Positions 1 to 8,365 of a stretch of 64,000 nucleotides of DNA are shown here, one piece after another. Made by a program: the position numbers and the translations under genes. How positions within the stretch are numbered: the first letter of the stretch is position 1; every line of letters starts with the position of its first letter. A model generated the notes under the pieces. That model ran no database searches and had not been told where the DNA came from. It saw only the letters and a program-made list of their open reading frames with translations. Source of the DNA: Erythrobacter oryzae (GTDB lineage: Bacteria; Pseudomonadota; Alphaproteobacteria; Sphingomonadales; Sphingomonadaceae). Where the stretch lies: assembly GCF_030271515.1 (NCBI RefSeq), contig NZ_JASCXI010000003.1, positions 124,001-188,000 on the forward strand, given 5' to 3'.

Positions 1-672
1 CTCGTGCAGAACGTCAACGGCTGCAAGGGCGACCTCGTCGGCGGCCCCTCGGCCGACACCGACACCAGCGCGGCCACCGGCGCCTGCGCCGCGGGCGATG
101 TCAGCTACGGCGTGCGCACCCAGGGTATCGAAATCGAAACCCAGATCAATCCGACCGCCGATCTCAACATCGCGGGCGGCGTGACCTATGCGCGCACCCG
201 CTATGTCGACGATCTGGTCGGCAACTCGGCCGGCGCCCCGCTCGATCCGGCGCTGCGCAAGCTGCCGGGCGACAACCTGTCGAACGCCCCCGAGTGGGTC
301 GCCACCGGCAGCATCACCTGGACCCCGGAAATCGGCTCGAGCGGGCTCACCGGCCTGTTCTACTTCGACGGCCGCTACACCGAGGGCTTCAACACCGGCT
401 CCGACCTGTTCCCGCAGAAGCAGCAGGAAAGCTTCGCGCTGTTCAACGCGCGCATCGGCATCCGCGGACCGGACCTCAAGTGGTCGCTGGAGTTCTGGGG
501 CCAGAACATCTTCGACAAGGACTATGCGCAGGTCGCGTTCAACACGCCGTTCCAGGCGGGTGCGAGCACGGCGCCCTTCGTCGACCCGGCATTCCCGGGC
601 GGGCGCCAGATCTTCTCGCACTTCCTCGCCGAACCGCGCGTCTACGGCGTGACCGCCCGCTTCAACTTCTGA
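1..672 (+). CDS. TonB-dependent receptor, C-terminal part (5' end outside window)
   Basis: The reading frame is open from base 1 and ends at TGA 670-672, so this is the last ~223 residues of a larger protein. The residues alternate as in beta strands, and segments such as VTYARTRYVDD, GLFYFDGRYTEG and LEFWGQNIFDKDYAQ are typical of the final strands of a TonB-dependent receptor barrel. The chain ends in Phe after VYGVTARFNF, the usual C-terminal signature of outer-membrane barrels. Such receptors import siderophores, vitamins or oligosaccharides using TonB energy. The ligand cannot be told from this part. A hairpin terminator follows 25 bp downstream. Confidence 0.9.
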   Translation, partial: LVQNVNGCKGDLVGGPSADTDTSAATGACAAGDVSYGVRTQGIEIETQINPTADLNIAGGVTYARTRYVDDLVGNSAGAPLDPALRKLPGDNLSNAPEWVATGSITWTPEIGSSGLTGLFYFDGRYTEGFNTGSDLFPQKQQESFALFNARIGIRGPDLKWSLEFWGQNIFDKDYAQVAFNTPFQAGASTAPFVDPAFPGGRQIFSHFLAEPRVYGVTARFNF

Positions 673-697
673 GGCGAGGCCTGAGGGCAAATCGGAG

Positions 698-728
698 AGG
701 GGCGTCCGCAAGGGCGCCCCTTTCTCTT
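698..728 (+). terminator. Rho-independent terminator after TonB receptor
   Basis: A 7-bp perfect stem (AGGGGCG at 698-704 with CGCCCCT at 715-721) is followed by a T-rich run. It sits between the receptor stop and the oppositely oriented yggS stop, so it may serve both genes. Confidence 0.65.
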
Positions 729-733
729 TGGGG

Positions 734-1396
734 CTAACCCCTGCTGCCGAACAGCGCGGTCCCCACGCGCACATGGGTCGCGCCGAGCTGGACGGCGGTC
801 TCGTAATCCCCGCTCATGCCCATGCTGAGGCCGGTGACGCCGTTATCCGCGGCGAGCTTGGCGAGGAAGGCGAAGAACGGCGCGGCCTCGGTGTCCGCCG
901 GGGGGATGCACATGAGGCCCGCCAGCGGGATCGGGGTGGCGCGCACCTCGGCGAGGAACTTCGGCAGATCGGCGATTCCGCAGCCGCCCTTCTGCGCCTC
1001 GTCGCCGATATTGACCTGCACGAAGCAGGGCACCTGCCTGCCCGCCTTGTCCATCGCCTTGGCGAGCGCGGTCAGCAGGCTCGGCCGGTCGAGCGAGTGG
1101 ATCATGTCGAACAGCGCCACGGCCTCTTCCGCCTTGTTCGATTGCAGCTGGCCGATCAGATGGAGTGCGATATCGGGATGCGCCTCGCGCAGGGCGGGCC
1201 ACTTGCCTTGCGCCTCCTGCACCCGGTTCTCGCCGAAGACGCGCTGGCCGGCCTCGATCAGCGGGGTGATCGCCTCGGGGCCGTGGGTCTTGCTCACCGC
1301 GATGAGCGTCACGTCCTCGGGCGAGCGGCGCGCGGGCTTGCACATGCGGGCGATATTGCCGCGGACTTCGGCGAGGCGGGTGGCTGCGTTTTCCAT
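734..1396 (-). CDS. yggS: YggS/PROSC family pyridoxal-phosphate homeostasis protein
   Basis: This 220-aa protein has the family length. It carries AVSKTHG near the N-terminus, where Lys36 is the expected PLP-binding lysine, then FGENRVQEAQ, HLIGQLQSNK, QVNIGDEAQKGG and the C-terminal phosphate-binding stretch LSMGMSGDYETAVQLGATHV. Proteins of this family bind PLP in an alanine-racemase-like barrel without a racemase reaction and buffer free PLP and amino-acid pools in the cytosol. It is transcribed away from the thiamine-phosphate-synthase-like gene, with only ~22 bp between the two starts, so their promoters must lie inside each other's 5' regions. Confidence 0.93.
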   Translation of the reverse strand: MENAATRLAEVRGNIARMCKPARRSPEDVTLIAVSKTHGPEAITPLIEAGQRVFGENRVQEAQGKWPALREAHPDIALHLIGQLQSNKAEEAVALFDMIHSLDRPSLLTALAKAMDKAGRQVPCFVQVNIGDEAQKGGCGIADLPKFLAEVRATPIPLAGLMCIPPADTEAAPFFAFLAKLAADNGVTGLSMGMSGDYETAVQLGATHVRVGTALFGSRG

Positions 1397-1418
1397 TGCG
1401 GCGCTCTATAGCGGCTGG

Positions 1419-1955
1419 GTGCCCCGCGCAAAGACCCTCCCCGCCCTGTGGCTGATCTCCGACGCGCGCAATGATGCGGTGCTCGAGGGGGCCCTCGCTG
1501 CGCTGCCGCGCGGCTCGGGGTTGATCTACCGCCATTATCATATGGACGGGCCCGAGCGCCTCGCGCGCTTTCGCGCGCTTCGGCGGGCGGCGCGGGCGCG
1601 GGGGCACGTGGTGGTGCTCGCCGATTCGGCGCAGACCGCGCGCGAATGGGGCGCGGACGGGATCTATGGCGCACCGCGGGCGCTGTGGCCGCGGCGAGCG
1701 GGCCTGCTGCACCTCGCCACGGCGCACGACTTGGCCGAACTGGGGCTGGCCGCAAGGCTGGGCGCGGATGCGGCGCTGCTCTCGCCGGTGTTCGACACCC
1801 GCTCGCACCCCGGCGGCGGTTCGCTGGGCGGGGTGCGCTTCCGCCTGCTGGCGCGGCAGGCGGGGCTGCCGGTGATTGCGCTGGGCGGGATGAATGCGGC
1901 GAAAGCGCGCGCCCTGCGCTGGCCCCGATGGGCCGCGATCGACGGGCTCAGCTGA
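1419..1955 (+). CDS. Thiamine-phosphate-synthase-like TIM-barrel protein (ThiE/TenI family)
   Basis: This ~178-aa protein begins LWLISDARNDA and has barrel motifs ADGIYGAPR, LSPVFDTRSHPGG and VIALGGMN, the order seen in ThiE/TenI proteins that bind pyrophosphate and thiazole phosphate. It is shorter than classical ThiE (~210 aa). Several canonical HMP-PP contacts are not obvious, so it may be a ThiE paralogue rather than the main enzyme. I chose GTG 1419; GTG 1380 would overlap yggS. Its stop overlaps the start of the next small gene (TGATG), which suggests translational coupling. No other thiamine gene is near. Confidence 0.75.
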   Translation: MPRAKTLPALWLISDARNDAVLEGALAALPRGSGLIYRHYHMDGPERLARFRALRRAARARGHVVVLADSAQTAREWGADGIYGAPRALWPRRAGLLHLATAHDLAELGLAARLGADAALLSPVFDTRSHPGGGSLGGVRFRLLARQAGLPVIALGGMNAAKARALRWPRWAAIDGLS

Positions 1956-2140
1956 TGGTGGACAAGCGCGACGACGACCAGCTCTACTGGCAGGCCTGCC
2001 AGTTCGTCATCAGCGGCGGGCGGCCGAGCGTCTCGGTGCTCCAGCGCCATTTCAAGGTCGGCTTCTATCAGGCCTGGCGCTGGATCGAGCGGATGCAGGA
2101 AAACGGGATCATCAAGATCCCTCCGGATCGGCTCCATTGA
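1955..2140 (+). CDS. Stand-alone FtsK gamma-like winged-helix protein
   Basis: This 61-aa protein consists almost only of a winged-helix domain. Its core (YWQACQFVISGG...VLQRHFKVGFYQAWRWIERMQ) matches the C-terminal gamma domain of the FtsK encoded 75 bp downstream (YRQACQIVFENQ...LQRQMGVGYNTAAKWIERME). In FtsK the gamma domain reads KOPS sequences and contacts XerD. Here the domain is free of the motor and starts with a short acidic tail (MVDKRDDDQ). The ATG overlaps the stop of the thiamine-phosphate-synthase-like gene. It could bind the same DNA motif, regulate FtsK, or be a repurposed DNA-binding protein. The domain assignment is from sequence; the role is unknown. Confidence 0.8.
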   Translation: MVDKRDDDQLYWQACQFVISGGRPSVSVLQRHFKVGFYQAWRWIERMQENGIIKIPPDRLH

Positions 2141-2214
2141 CCGCAGCCGAGGGCGAATTCCATTGACCCGATGCGCCCGAAGATTCATGCTGTGTTCCGC
2201 TCAGGAGACACCCC

Positions 2215-4638
2215 ATGGCCAGCCGCGCGGTCGCACACACCAAACCCGTTCGCCAGACCGACGCCGAGTGGCGCGCTGGCTTGCGCCGATCCCTGCGCCG
2301 AATCGCGCAGATGACGGGCGCCGGGGTGCTGCTCGGCATGACCGTCTTCCTCGCGCTCGCGCTCGCCAGCTACACCCAGACCGACCCCAGCCCCTCGACC
2401 GCTGCCGACACCGCTGCGGTCGCCAACTGGATGGGCCGCGCGGGGGCCTGGGCGGCGGACCGCGTGCTGCTGGTGTTCGGCCTGCCCGGCGTGCTGCTCC
2501 TCCCGCTGCTCTATGTCAGCGCGCGCAAGCTCTGGCGCGATGTCGAGAACGGGGACGCGCCCGAAACCACCGCCTGGTGGATGCCGACCGCGCTGCTGCT
2601 GATCGCGATGAGCCTCGTCGCGACCGTGCTCAGCCTCGTGTTCGAAGGGCCGGGCGGCACGCTGCCCGCGCAGTCGGGCGGGGTGGCCGGGCTGCTCGGC
2701 GCTGGCGCGATCCGTGCGGTGGCGGCGCGCTTTGGCGAGGCGGCGGAGGGCTGGGTGATTCTCGGCCTCGCGCTCACCTGTCTCGGCGCGGGCGTGGCGC
2801 TGCTGACGCGGATCTTCGCGATCGACTGGCGGGTGCTGATGAGCCTGCCCGAATTCCTCGGCGGGGGTTCGCTCGCCGGGCTGCTGCGCCGCCTGCCGCT
2901 GCCGGGCCGCAAGGACAAGGCGCTCGCCTTCGCGGGCGCGTTCGACGATGACGACGATGAGGACGCGGCTCCCGCCCGCCCGCGCCGCCCGGTCAAGGGC
3001 GAGTCCGCGCCCGAACCGCTCGCCGAAGAGCGCCCGCGCCGCGCGCCCGAGATCTCCGACCCTTCCGCCCCGCCCAAGCGCGCCGCGGCCGGCAAGACCG
3101 CGCAGACCGACATGTTCGCGCGCTTCGCCCTGCCGAGCCTCGACCTCCTCGCCGAGCCGCCGGTCGACAAGGGCCCCAAGCTCGACAAGCTGGCGCTGGA
3201 GCGCAACGCGCGCCTGCTCGAGAACGTGCTCGACGATTTCAATGTGAAGGGCGAGATCACCGCGGTGCGCACCGGCCCGGTCGTGACCATGTACGAGCTC
3301 GAACCCGCACCCGGCATCAAGGCCAGCCGCGTGATCGGCCTTGCCGAGGACATCGCGCGCAACATGAGTGCGATCAGCGCGCGCGTCTCGCCGATCCCGG
3401 GGCGCACCGTGATGGGGATCGAGCTGCCCAATCACGACCGCCAGATGGTGGCCCTCAAGGAACTCGCCGCGGCGGCCGCCTTTGTCGATGCCAAGGGCAA
3501 CCTGCCGGTGATCCTCGGCAAGGACATCGCGGGCGAGCCGATCATCGCCGACCTTGCCGCCATGCCGCACCTGCTGGTCGCGGGGACGACCGGATCGGGC
3601 AAGTCGGTGGGATTGAACGTGATCCTGCTCTCGCTGCTCTACCGCTTCACGCCGGCCGAGCTGCGGCTGATCCTGATCGATCCCAAGGTGCTGGAACTGA
3701 GCGTCTACGACCACATTCCGCACCTCCTCTCCCCCGTGGTGACCGAGCCGGCGAAGTCCGTGCGCGCGCTGAAATGGGCGGTCGAGGAAATGGAGCGGCG
3801 CTACCGGATGATGAGCGCGATTTCCTCGCGCAACATCAACTCCTTCAACGAGAAGGTCAGCGCCGCGATCGCCAAGGGCAAGCCGCTGGGGCGGCGGGTG
3901 CGCAGCGGGTTCGATCCCGAGACGGGTGACGAGTTGTTCGAGGAGGAACAGCTCGATTACCAGCCGCTCCCGCAGATCGTGCTGATCGTCGACGAGCTTG
4001 CCGACCTGATGGTGACCGTCGGCAAGGAGATAGAGGTGCTGATCCAGCGCCTCAGCCAGAAGAGCCGCGCGGCGGGCATCCACCTCATCATGGCGACGCA
4101 GCGCCCCTCGGTCGATGTCATCACCGGCGTCATCAAGGCGAACCTCCCCACCCGCATCAGCTTCAAGGTGACCAGCCGGATCGACAGCCGCACGATCCTC
4201 GGCGAGCAGGGGGCCGAGCAGCTGCTGGGCAAGGGCGATATGCTCTACAAGCCCAATACCGGCGCGATGGTGCGCGTCCACGGCCCCTTCGTCTCGGACG
4301 AGGAGGTCGAGGCGGTGACCAACCACTGGCGCGCTCAGGGCGCGCCCGAATATGTCGACGCGGTCACCGAGGAGCCGGAAGAAGGCTTCGGGGGCTTCGG
4401 CTTCGACGACGAACTCACCGCCTCGGACAACCCCGAGGAGCGCAAGTACCGCCAGGCCTGCCAGATCGTGTTCGAGAACCAGAAGGCCTCCGGCAGCTGG
4501 CTCCAGCGCCAGATGGGCGTGGGCTACAACACCGCCGCCAAGTGGATCGAGCGGATGGAGGAAGACGGTTTCGTCGGCCCGGCGAACCATGTCGGCCGGC
4601 GCGAGATTTATCGCGACAAGGACGGCAATCCGCTTTGA
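2215..4638 (+). CDS. ftsK: DNA translocase FtsK
   Basis: This 807-aa septal DNA pump coordinates chromosome dimer resolution with division. Four membrane segments lie at about residues 35-53, 83-105, 123-145 and 179-203. A short charged linker follows, with a run of five Asp near 243, much shorter than in E. coli. The motor domain has Walker A GTTGSGKS (457-464) and Walker B LIVDELAD (~589-596). The C-terminal gamma domain covers about 744-805. AGGAG precedes the ATG at a normal distance. It follows the stand-alone gamma-like gene and is followed 7 bp after its stop by a 142-bp palindromic repeat. Confidence 0.97.
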   Translation: MASRAVAHTKPVRQTDAEWRAGLRRSLRRIAQMTGAGVLLGMTVFLALALASYTQTDPSPSTAADTAAVANWMGRAGAWAADRVLLVFGLPGVLLLPLLYVSARKLWRDVENGDAPETTAWWMPTALLLIAMSLVATVLSLVFEGPGGTLPAQSGGVAGLLGAGAIRAVAARFGEAAEGWVILGLALTCLGAGVALLTRIFAIDWRVLMSLPEFLGGGSLAGLLRRLPLPGRKDKALAFAGAFDDDDDEDAAPARPRRPVKGESAPEPLAEERPRRAPEISDPSAPPKRAAAGKTAQTDMFARFALPSLDLLAEPPVDKGPKLDKLALERNARLLENVLDDFNVKGEITAVRTGPVVTMYELEPAPGIKASRVIGLAEDIARNMSAISARVSPIPGRTVMGIELPNHDRQMVALKELAAAAAFVDAKGNLPVILGKDIAGEPIIADLAAMPHLLVAGTTGSGKSVGLNVILLSLLYRFTPAELRLILIDPKVLELSVYDHIPHLLSPVVTEPAKSVRALKWAVEEMERRYRMMSAISSRNINSFNEKVSAAIAKGKPLGRRVRSGFDPETGDELFEEEQLDYQPLPQIVLIVDELADLMVTVGKEIEVLIQRLSQKSRAAGIHLIMATQRPSVDVITGVIKANLPTRISFKVTSRIDSRTILGEQGAEQLLGKGDMLYKPNTGAMVRVHGPFVSDEEVEAVTNHWRAQGAPEYVDAVTEEPEEGFGGFGFDDELTASDNPEERKYRQACQIVFENQKASGSWLQRQMGVGYNTAAKWIERMEEDGFVGPANHVGRREIYRDKDGNPL

Positions 4639-4645
4639 CCTCACC

Positions 4646-4787
4646 AGTCCCTCCCCGTTCGCCTCGCGAATGGGGAGGTGGCACCGCGCAGCGGTGACGG
4701 AGGGGTTCTTCCTCCCGCCGCCGATGACCCCTCCGTCAGCCGCCTGCGGCGTCTGCCACCTCCCCATCCCTGCGGGACGGGGAGGGG
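4646..4787. repeat. 142-bp inverted-repeat element, family 1 copy A
   Basis: This block starts 7 bp after the ftsK stop and is nearly identical in sequence and exactly equal in length to 15358-15499. Its ends form an imperfect inverted repeat of ~35 bp (AGTCCCTCCCCG... against ...CGGGGAGGGGCT), and an inner pair GACGGAGGGG / CCCCTCCGTC folds inside it. It has no ORF of its own. It resembles a REP/MITE-type palindromic element. Of the 285 bp between ftsK and the next gene, the remainder shows nothing else I can name. Confidence 0.8.
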
Positions 4788-4923
4788 CTTCCCTGCCGAT
4801 GCAATTCTGCAACGTCCCGAAACTGTAAATCCGCCGTAACGCGCGCGTCACTGCGGCGTCGCTCCGCCGTCACCAAGCGCTGTCACGGGCAAGGCCTCTC
4901 TCCACGGATAAGGGCCTTTCCTC

Positions 4924-7284
4924 ATGCTTCGCACCCGCTCCACGCGCGCCTCGCTGATCGCGCTCGCCGCTACTCTCGCCGCCGCGCCGCAGGTCGCCCT
5001 CGCGCAGGACGAAACCGCCGCCGAGAACGACAGCGCCTCGGGCAACGAGATCATCGTCACCACCCAGAAAATCGAACAGCGCGCGCTCGACGTGCCGATC
5101 ACCATTTCCGCCACCACCGGCGAGCGCATCCGCGAGCTCGGCGTGGGCGACCTCGACGAATTGAGCTACTACATCCCTGGCCTGCTCATCCAGGAGCAGA
5201 GCGCCAACAACCCCGGCGTCGTGATCCGCGGCATCACCTCGGACTCGGGCTCGGCGCAGCAGGGCCCGCGCGTCACGCTCTATTACAACGGCGTCGACAT
5301 CTCGCGCTCGCGCGGGTCCTATCAGGCGATCTACGATCTCGAGCGAGTCGAAGTGGTCAAGGGCCCGCAGGCGACCCTGTTCGGCACGGCGAGCGCGGTG
5401 GGCGCGATCAGCCTCGTTTCGGCCAAGCCGCGCCAGGGCTTCTCCGCCGAGGTGCGCGGCCAATACGGCAACTTCAACCAGACCCTGCTGGGCGGCTTCG
5501 TCAATATCGGCAGCGACAGCCTCGCCTTCCGCCTCGCGGGCGAGTGGAAGACGCGTGACGGCTATGTCGAGAACCTCTCGCCCAACCAGCGTGAGGAACT
5601 CTACGCACAGGACCAACTCGGCCTGCGCGCCTCGCTACGCTGGACGCCGACCGATCGCACCACGGTCGACCTGATCGGCACCTATGACCAGCAGCGCAAC
5701 GGCGGCACGCCCTTCATCTCGGGCCGCTTCCCGGCCTTTCTCGGCGCCCCCGGCGGCGCGGCCAATGCTTTCCGCGATGCCAACCTCGGCGGCAACCCAG
5801 CGGGCGCGGCGGCGCTCGGCGACGACCAGCTCGGCCTCGACCGCGAGGTCTATGACGTCAACCTCACCATCGATCACCAGTTCGAGGACGACTGGAGCTT
5901 CACCACCGTCAACGGCTACCGCAAGTTCGACAGCGCCGAAGTGTTCGACGCCGACGGCGGCCCCGCCCCTTTCCTCGAATTCGCCGAAATCGCCGAGGGC
6001 TGGCAGGTCAGCCATGAAGGGCGCTTCACCTATTCGGGCAAGACCTTGCGCGCGAGCTTCGGCTGGAACGCCTTTATCGAGGACGGCCGCCAGAACGTGC
6101 CTTTCGCGACCGAAGAGGGAACCTTCCTCCAGTGCCTCTCCTCGCTGTTCGGCGCGCCGCTGATCCCCGGGATCGCCTGCGTCGCGCCCGATGGCACCGT
6201 GCCCGCCAGCGGCGTCACCGCGATCGCCACCGGCGGGGCGCGCACCGCGATCCCCTATAGCTCGGTGTTCGAGAACCAGGGTCGCAACGAGGCCTATTCG
6301 CTGTTCGCCGATGCCACCTACATCCTGTGGGACCGGCTGGAGCTGACCGCGGGCCTGCGCTTCCTCAGCGAATACCGCCGCTCGGGCTTCTTCGCCAATG
6401 TGCCCAATTCGGTGCTGAGCCGCGCGGCACTGATCCCGGGGCAGATCGACACGGCGGGGCAGACCTATACCGCCGATGACCGCTTCGAAGCCTGGCTGCC
6501 GCGTTTCAACGCGCTCTACCGCATCTCGGACGACGTGAATGTCTTCGCGACCGTCTCCAAGGGCCGCCGTTCGCCGGTGATCAACGTCGCCGCGCGGCGC
6601 GTTTCCGGGGTGTCGCAGCCCAACGTGACCAATATCGCCGAAGAGACCGTGTGGAACTACGAGGGCGGGCTGAAGCTTGCGACCGGCCCTGTCTCGGGCT
6701 CGGTCGGGGTCTATTACCAGGTTTACAACGACTTCCAGGTCTCGGTCGCGCAGCTCGATGCCAATGGCAATCCGACCGGCGCCTTCGTCACCGCGAGCGC
6801 AGGGCGTGCCTCGAACCTCGGGGTCGAGGCGGAGCTGGCGGTCGATGTGACCGACTGGCTGCAGGTGTTCGGCAATGTCGGCTATATCGACGGCGGGATC
6901 GACGAGGACGGCGCCTTCTCGCCCGCCTTCTCGGGCGCGCGCTTCCGCTTGCAGCCGGAATGGCAGGCCTCGGGCGGGATCACGATCGACAAGGACTTCG
7001 GATCGTTCCGCATCTTCGCAACGCCGAGCGTGACCTATCGCAGCCGGATCTTCTTCGAGGTGCCCAACAACCCGCTGATCTCGCAGGATGCCGTGACGCT
7101 GGTCAACGCGCGCGCGGGCGTCAGCTTTGCGGACAGCAAGTACGAGATCGCCGGCTTCATCCGCAACGCGACCGACGAGGACTACCTGCTCGACGCGGGC
7201 AACACCGGCGGGGCCTTCACCATCCCCACCTTCATCCCTGCCGAACCGCGCTTCTACGGGGTGGAAGTGACCGCGAAGTTCTGA
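4924..7284 (+). CDS. TonB-dependent receptor (complete)
   Basis: This 786-aa outer-membrane protein has a signal peptide at 1-27 (ending ALA before QDE), a TonB-box-like EIIVTTQK at about 43-50, a plug domain (residues ~55-165, with PGLLIQEQ, VVIRGI and VEVVKGPQATLFG) and a large barrel ending in VYGVEVTAKF-type sequence with terminal Phe. Such receptors take up large or scarce solutes with TonB energy. No transporter, regulator or enzyme is adjacent that would reveal the ligand. A strong terminator follows, so it appears to be monocistronic. Confidence 0.93.
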   Translation: MLRTRSTRASLIALAATLAAAPQVALAQDETAAENDSASGNEIIVTTQKIEQRALDVPITISATTGERIRELGVGDLDELSYYIPGLLIQEQSANNPGVVIRGITSDSGSAQQGPRVTLYYNGVDISRSRGSYQAIYDLERVEVVKGPQATLFGTASAVGAISLVSAKPRQGFSAEVRGQYGNFNQTLLGGFVNIGSDSLAFRLAGEWKTRDGYVENLSPNQREELYAQDQLGLRASLRWTPTDRTTVDLIGTYDQQRNGGTPFISGRFPAFLGAPGGAANAFRDANLGGNPAGAAALGDDQLGLDREVYDVNLTIDHQFEDDWSFTTVNGYRKFDSAEVFDADGGPAPFLEFAEIAEGWQVSHEGRFTYSGKTLRASFGWNAFIEDGRQNVPFATEEGTFLQCLSSLFGAPLIPGIACVAPDGTVPASGVTAIATGGARTAIPYSSVFENQGRNEAYSLFADATYILWDRLELTAGLRFLSEYRRSGFFANVPNSVLSRAALIPGQIDTAGQTYTADDRFEAWLPRFNALYRISDDVNVFATVSKGRRSPVINVAARRVSGVSQPNVTNIAEETVWNYEGGLKLATGPVSGSVGVYYQVYNDFQVSVAQLDANGNPTGAFVTASAGRASNLGVEAELAVDVTDWLQVFGNVGYIDGGIDEDGAFSPAFSGARFRLQPEWQASGGITIDKDFGSFRIFATPSVTYRSRIFFEVPNNPLISQDAVTLVNARAGVSFADSKYEIAGFIRNATDEDYLLDAGNTGGAFTIPTFIPAEPRFYGVEVTAKF

Positions 7285-7305
7285 CCGGGCGCACTCGGGC
7301 TAATC

Positions 7306-7344
7306 GGCGGCGGGGGGCCTCGTGTCCCCCGCCGCCTTGCTTTT
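7306..7344 (+). terminator. Rho-independent terminator after TonB receptor
   Basis: A perfect 11-bp stem (GGCGGCGGGGG at 7306-7316 with CCCCCGCCGCC at 7326-7336) is followed by TTGCTTTT. This is the strongest terminator in the first 10 kb and separates the receptor from the barrel/7TM/ATP-grasp operon. Confidence 0.8.
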
Positions 7345-7384
7345 CAAGGGGATGGCGCGGCCCGTGCGAGGCGCCTCAAAAGTT

Positions 7385-7409
7385 TATAATCGGGGTTAGG
7401 AATTTCTAA
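7385..7409 (+). promoter_or_regulatory. Putative promoter region of the barrel-7TM-ATP-grasp operon
   Basis: A perfect -10 hexamer TATAAT lies at 7385-7390, with no good -35 17 bp upstream. Just after it is a near-palindrome TTAGGAATTTCTAA (7396-7409), which could be an operator at the start site. GGAAT at 7399-7403 followed 17 bp later by CGTA also loosely resembles an alphaproteobacterial EcfG stress promoter. These are alternatives, not both proven. Confidence 0.4.
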
Positions 7410-7452
7410 ACACAGCCCCCCGTATGCCGACGTGGTTAACGGGGGCTTCACC

Positions 7453-8364
7453 ATGTCGTTCACGAAAATTGCACGCGCAGTTGTGCTGGCACTCGGCCTT
7501 GCAGCTGCCGCACCGCTGGCGGCGGCGGAGGAGCAGGGCTGGACGCTCGAGCCCGACGCCCGCATCGACATCTCGACCATCAGCGCCCAGACCACCACCC
7601 GCGACGAGGATCTGGTGATCGACGGCGAGGCGCTGTCGGTCCGCGCGCAGGCCGGGCTCGGGATCGAGAGCAAGCGCACCCGCGTGCGGCTCGAGGCCGA
7701 CCGGATCGAGGTGTTCCGCCTCGGCGATGGCCGCCGCGACGTCTCGCGCGACCGGCTGACCGCGAATATCGAGCACGACGTCACCGACACCCTCGAACTG
7801 CAGGCGCAGGTCCGGCGCTACGACGACCTCGTCACGGTCGAATCCGCCGATTCTGACGCTTGGGAATACTCCGCGCGCGCCACCTTCGAGCCGACGCGGG
7901 AGAACCGCTTCCGCCTGCAGGGCACCTGGCGCGAGCGGCAATATGACAATGGCGCGGGCCCCGCGACCACCGGCGAGGGTGAGCGCTTCGATGCGCAATA
8001 CCGCCGCCGCTTCGGCTCCTACCACTACCTCACCTTCGACCTGCGCACCGAGACCATCCGCTCCGACGATCCGCAGCGCGGTTACGAGCGCGATTCCGCG
8101 AGTGTCGCCTATACCCGCCCGATCGGCCCCGATCTCAGGGTCCGGCCCGCTGTCGAGCTGATCAAGACCCGCTTCGACGGCCGCATCGCCGACGACGGCG
8201 CGCTGCGCCGCGACCGGCAGGTCGTGCCCGAGCTCGAGCTGCAATGGTGGCCGGGCCAGTGGCGGATCGAGGCCGAGGCGAAATACGTGTTCTTCTCGAG
8301 CAACGAATCCCTGCGCGAGCGCGAGGGTTATCGTCTGACGCTGTCGGTGGGATACGTCTTCTGA
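7453..8364 (+). CDS. Predicted outer-membrane beta-barrel protein, operon with 7TM/ATP-grasp
   Basis: I do not recognise a named family. The 303-aa protein has a clear signal peptide (1-25, ending APLAAA). It is then almost entirely alternating polar/hydrophobic strands rich in Arg and Glu, such as RARVRLEADRIEVF-like and FRLQGTWRERQYDN, and ends LTLSVGYVF with the C-terminal Phe of outer-membrane barrels. I chose ATG 7453, preceded by GGGGG, over GTG 7432. Its stop is 1 bp from the start of the 7TM gene, so the two are translated together. It is probably the outer-membrane partner of that system, perhaps an export pore or surface anchor. Confidence 0.7.
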   Translation: MSFTKIARAVVLALGLAAAAPLAAAEEQGWTLEPDARIDISTISAQTTTRDEDLVIDGEALSVRAQAGLGIESKRTRVRLEADRIEVFRLGDGRRDVSRDRLTANIEHDVTDTLELQAQVRRYDDLVTVESADSDAWEYSARATFEPTRENRFRLQGTWRERQYDNGAGPATTGEGERFDAQYRRRFGSYHYLTFDLRTETIRSDDPQRGYERDSASVAYTRPIGPDLRVRPAVELIKTRFDGRIADDGALRRDRQVVPELELQWWPGQWRIEAEAKYVFFSSNESLREREGYRLTLSVGYVF

Positions 8365-8365
8365 G

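Noticed and set aside
2185..4851. 888-aa open frame antisense to ftsK
   Set aside because: It is the complement of a fully canonical FtsK. Its sequence is His/Arg/Asp-rich low-complexity typical of shadow frames in G+C-rich DNA.
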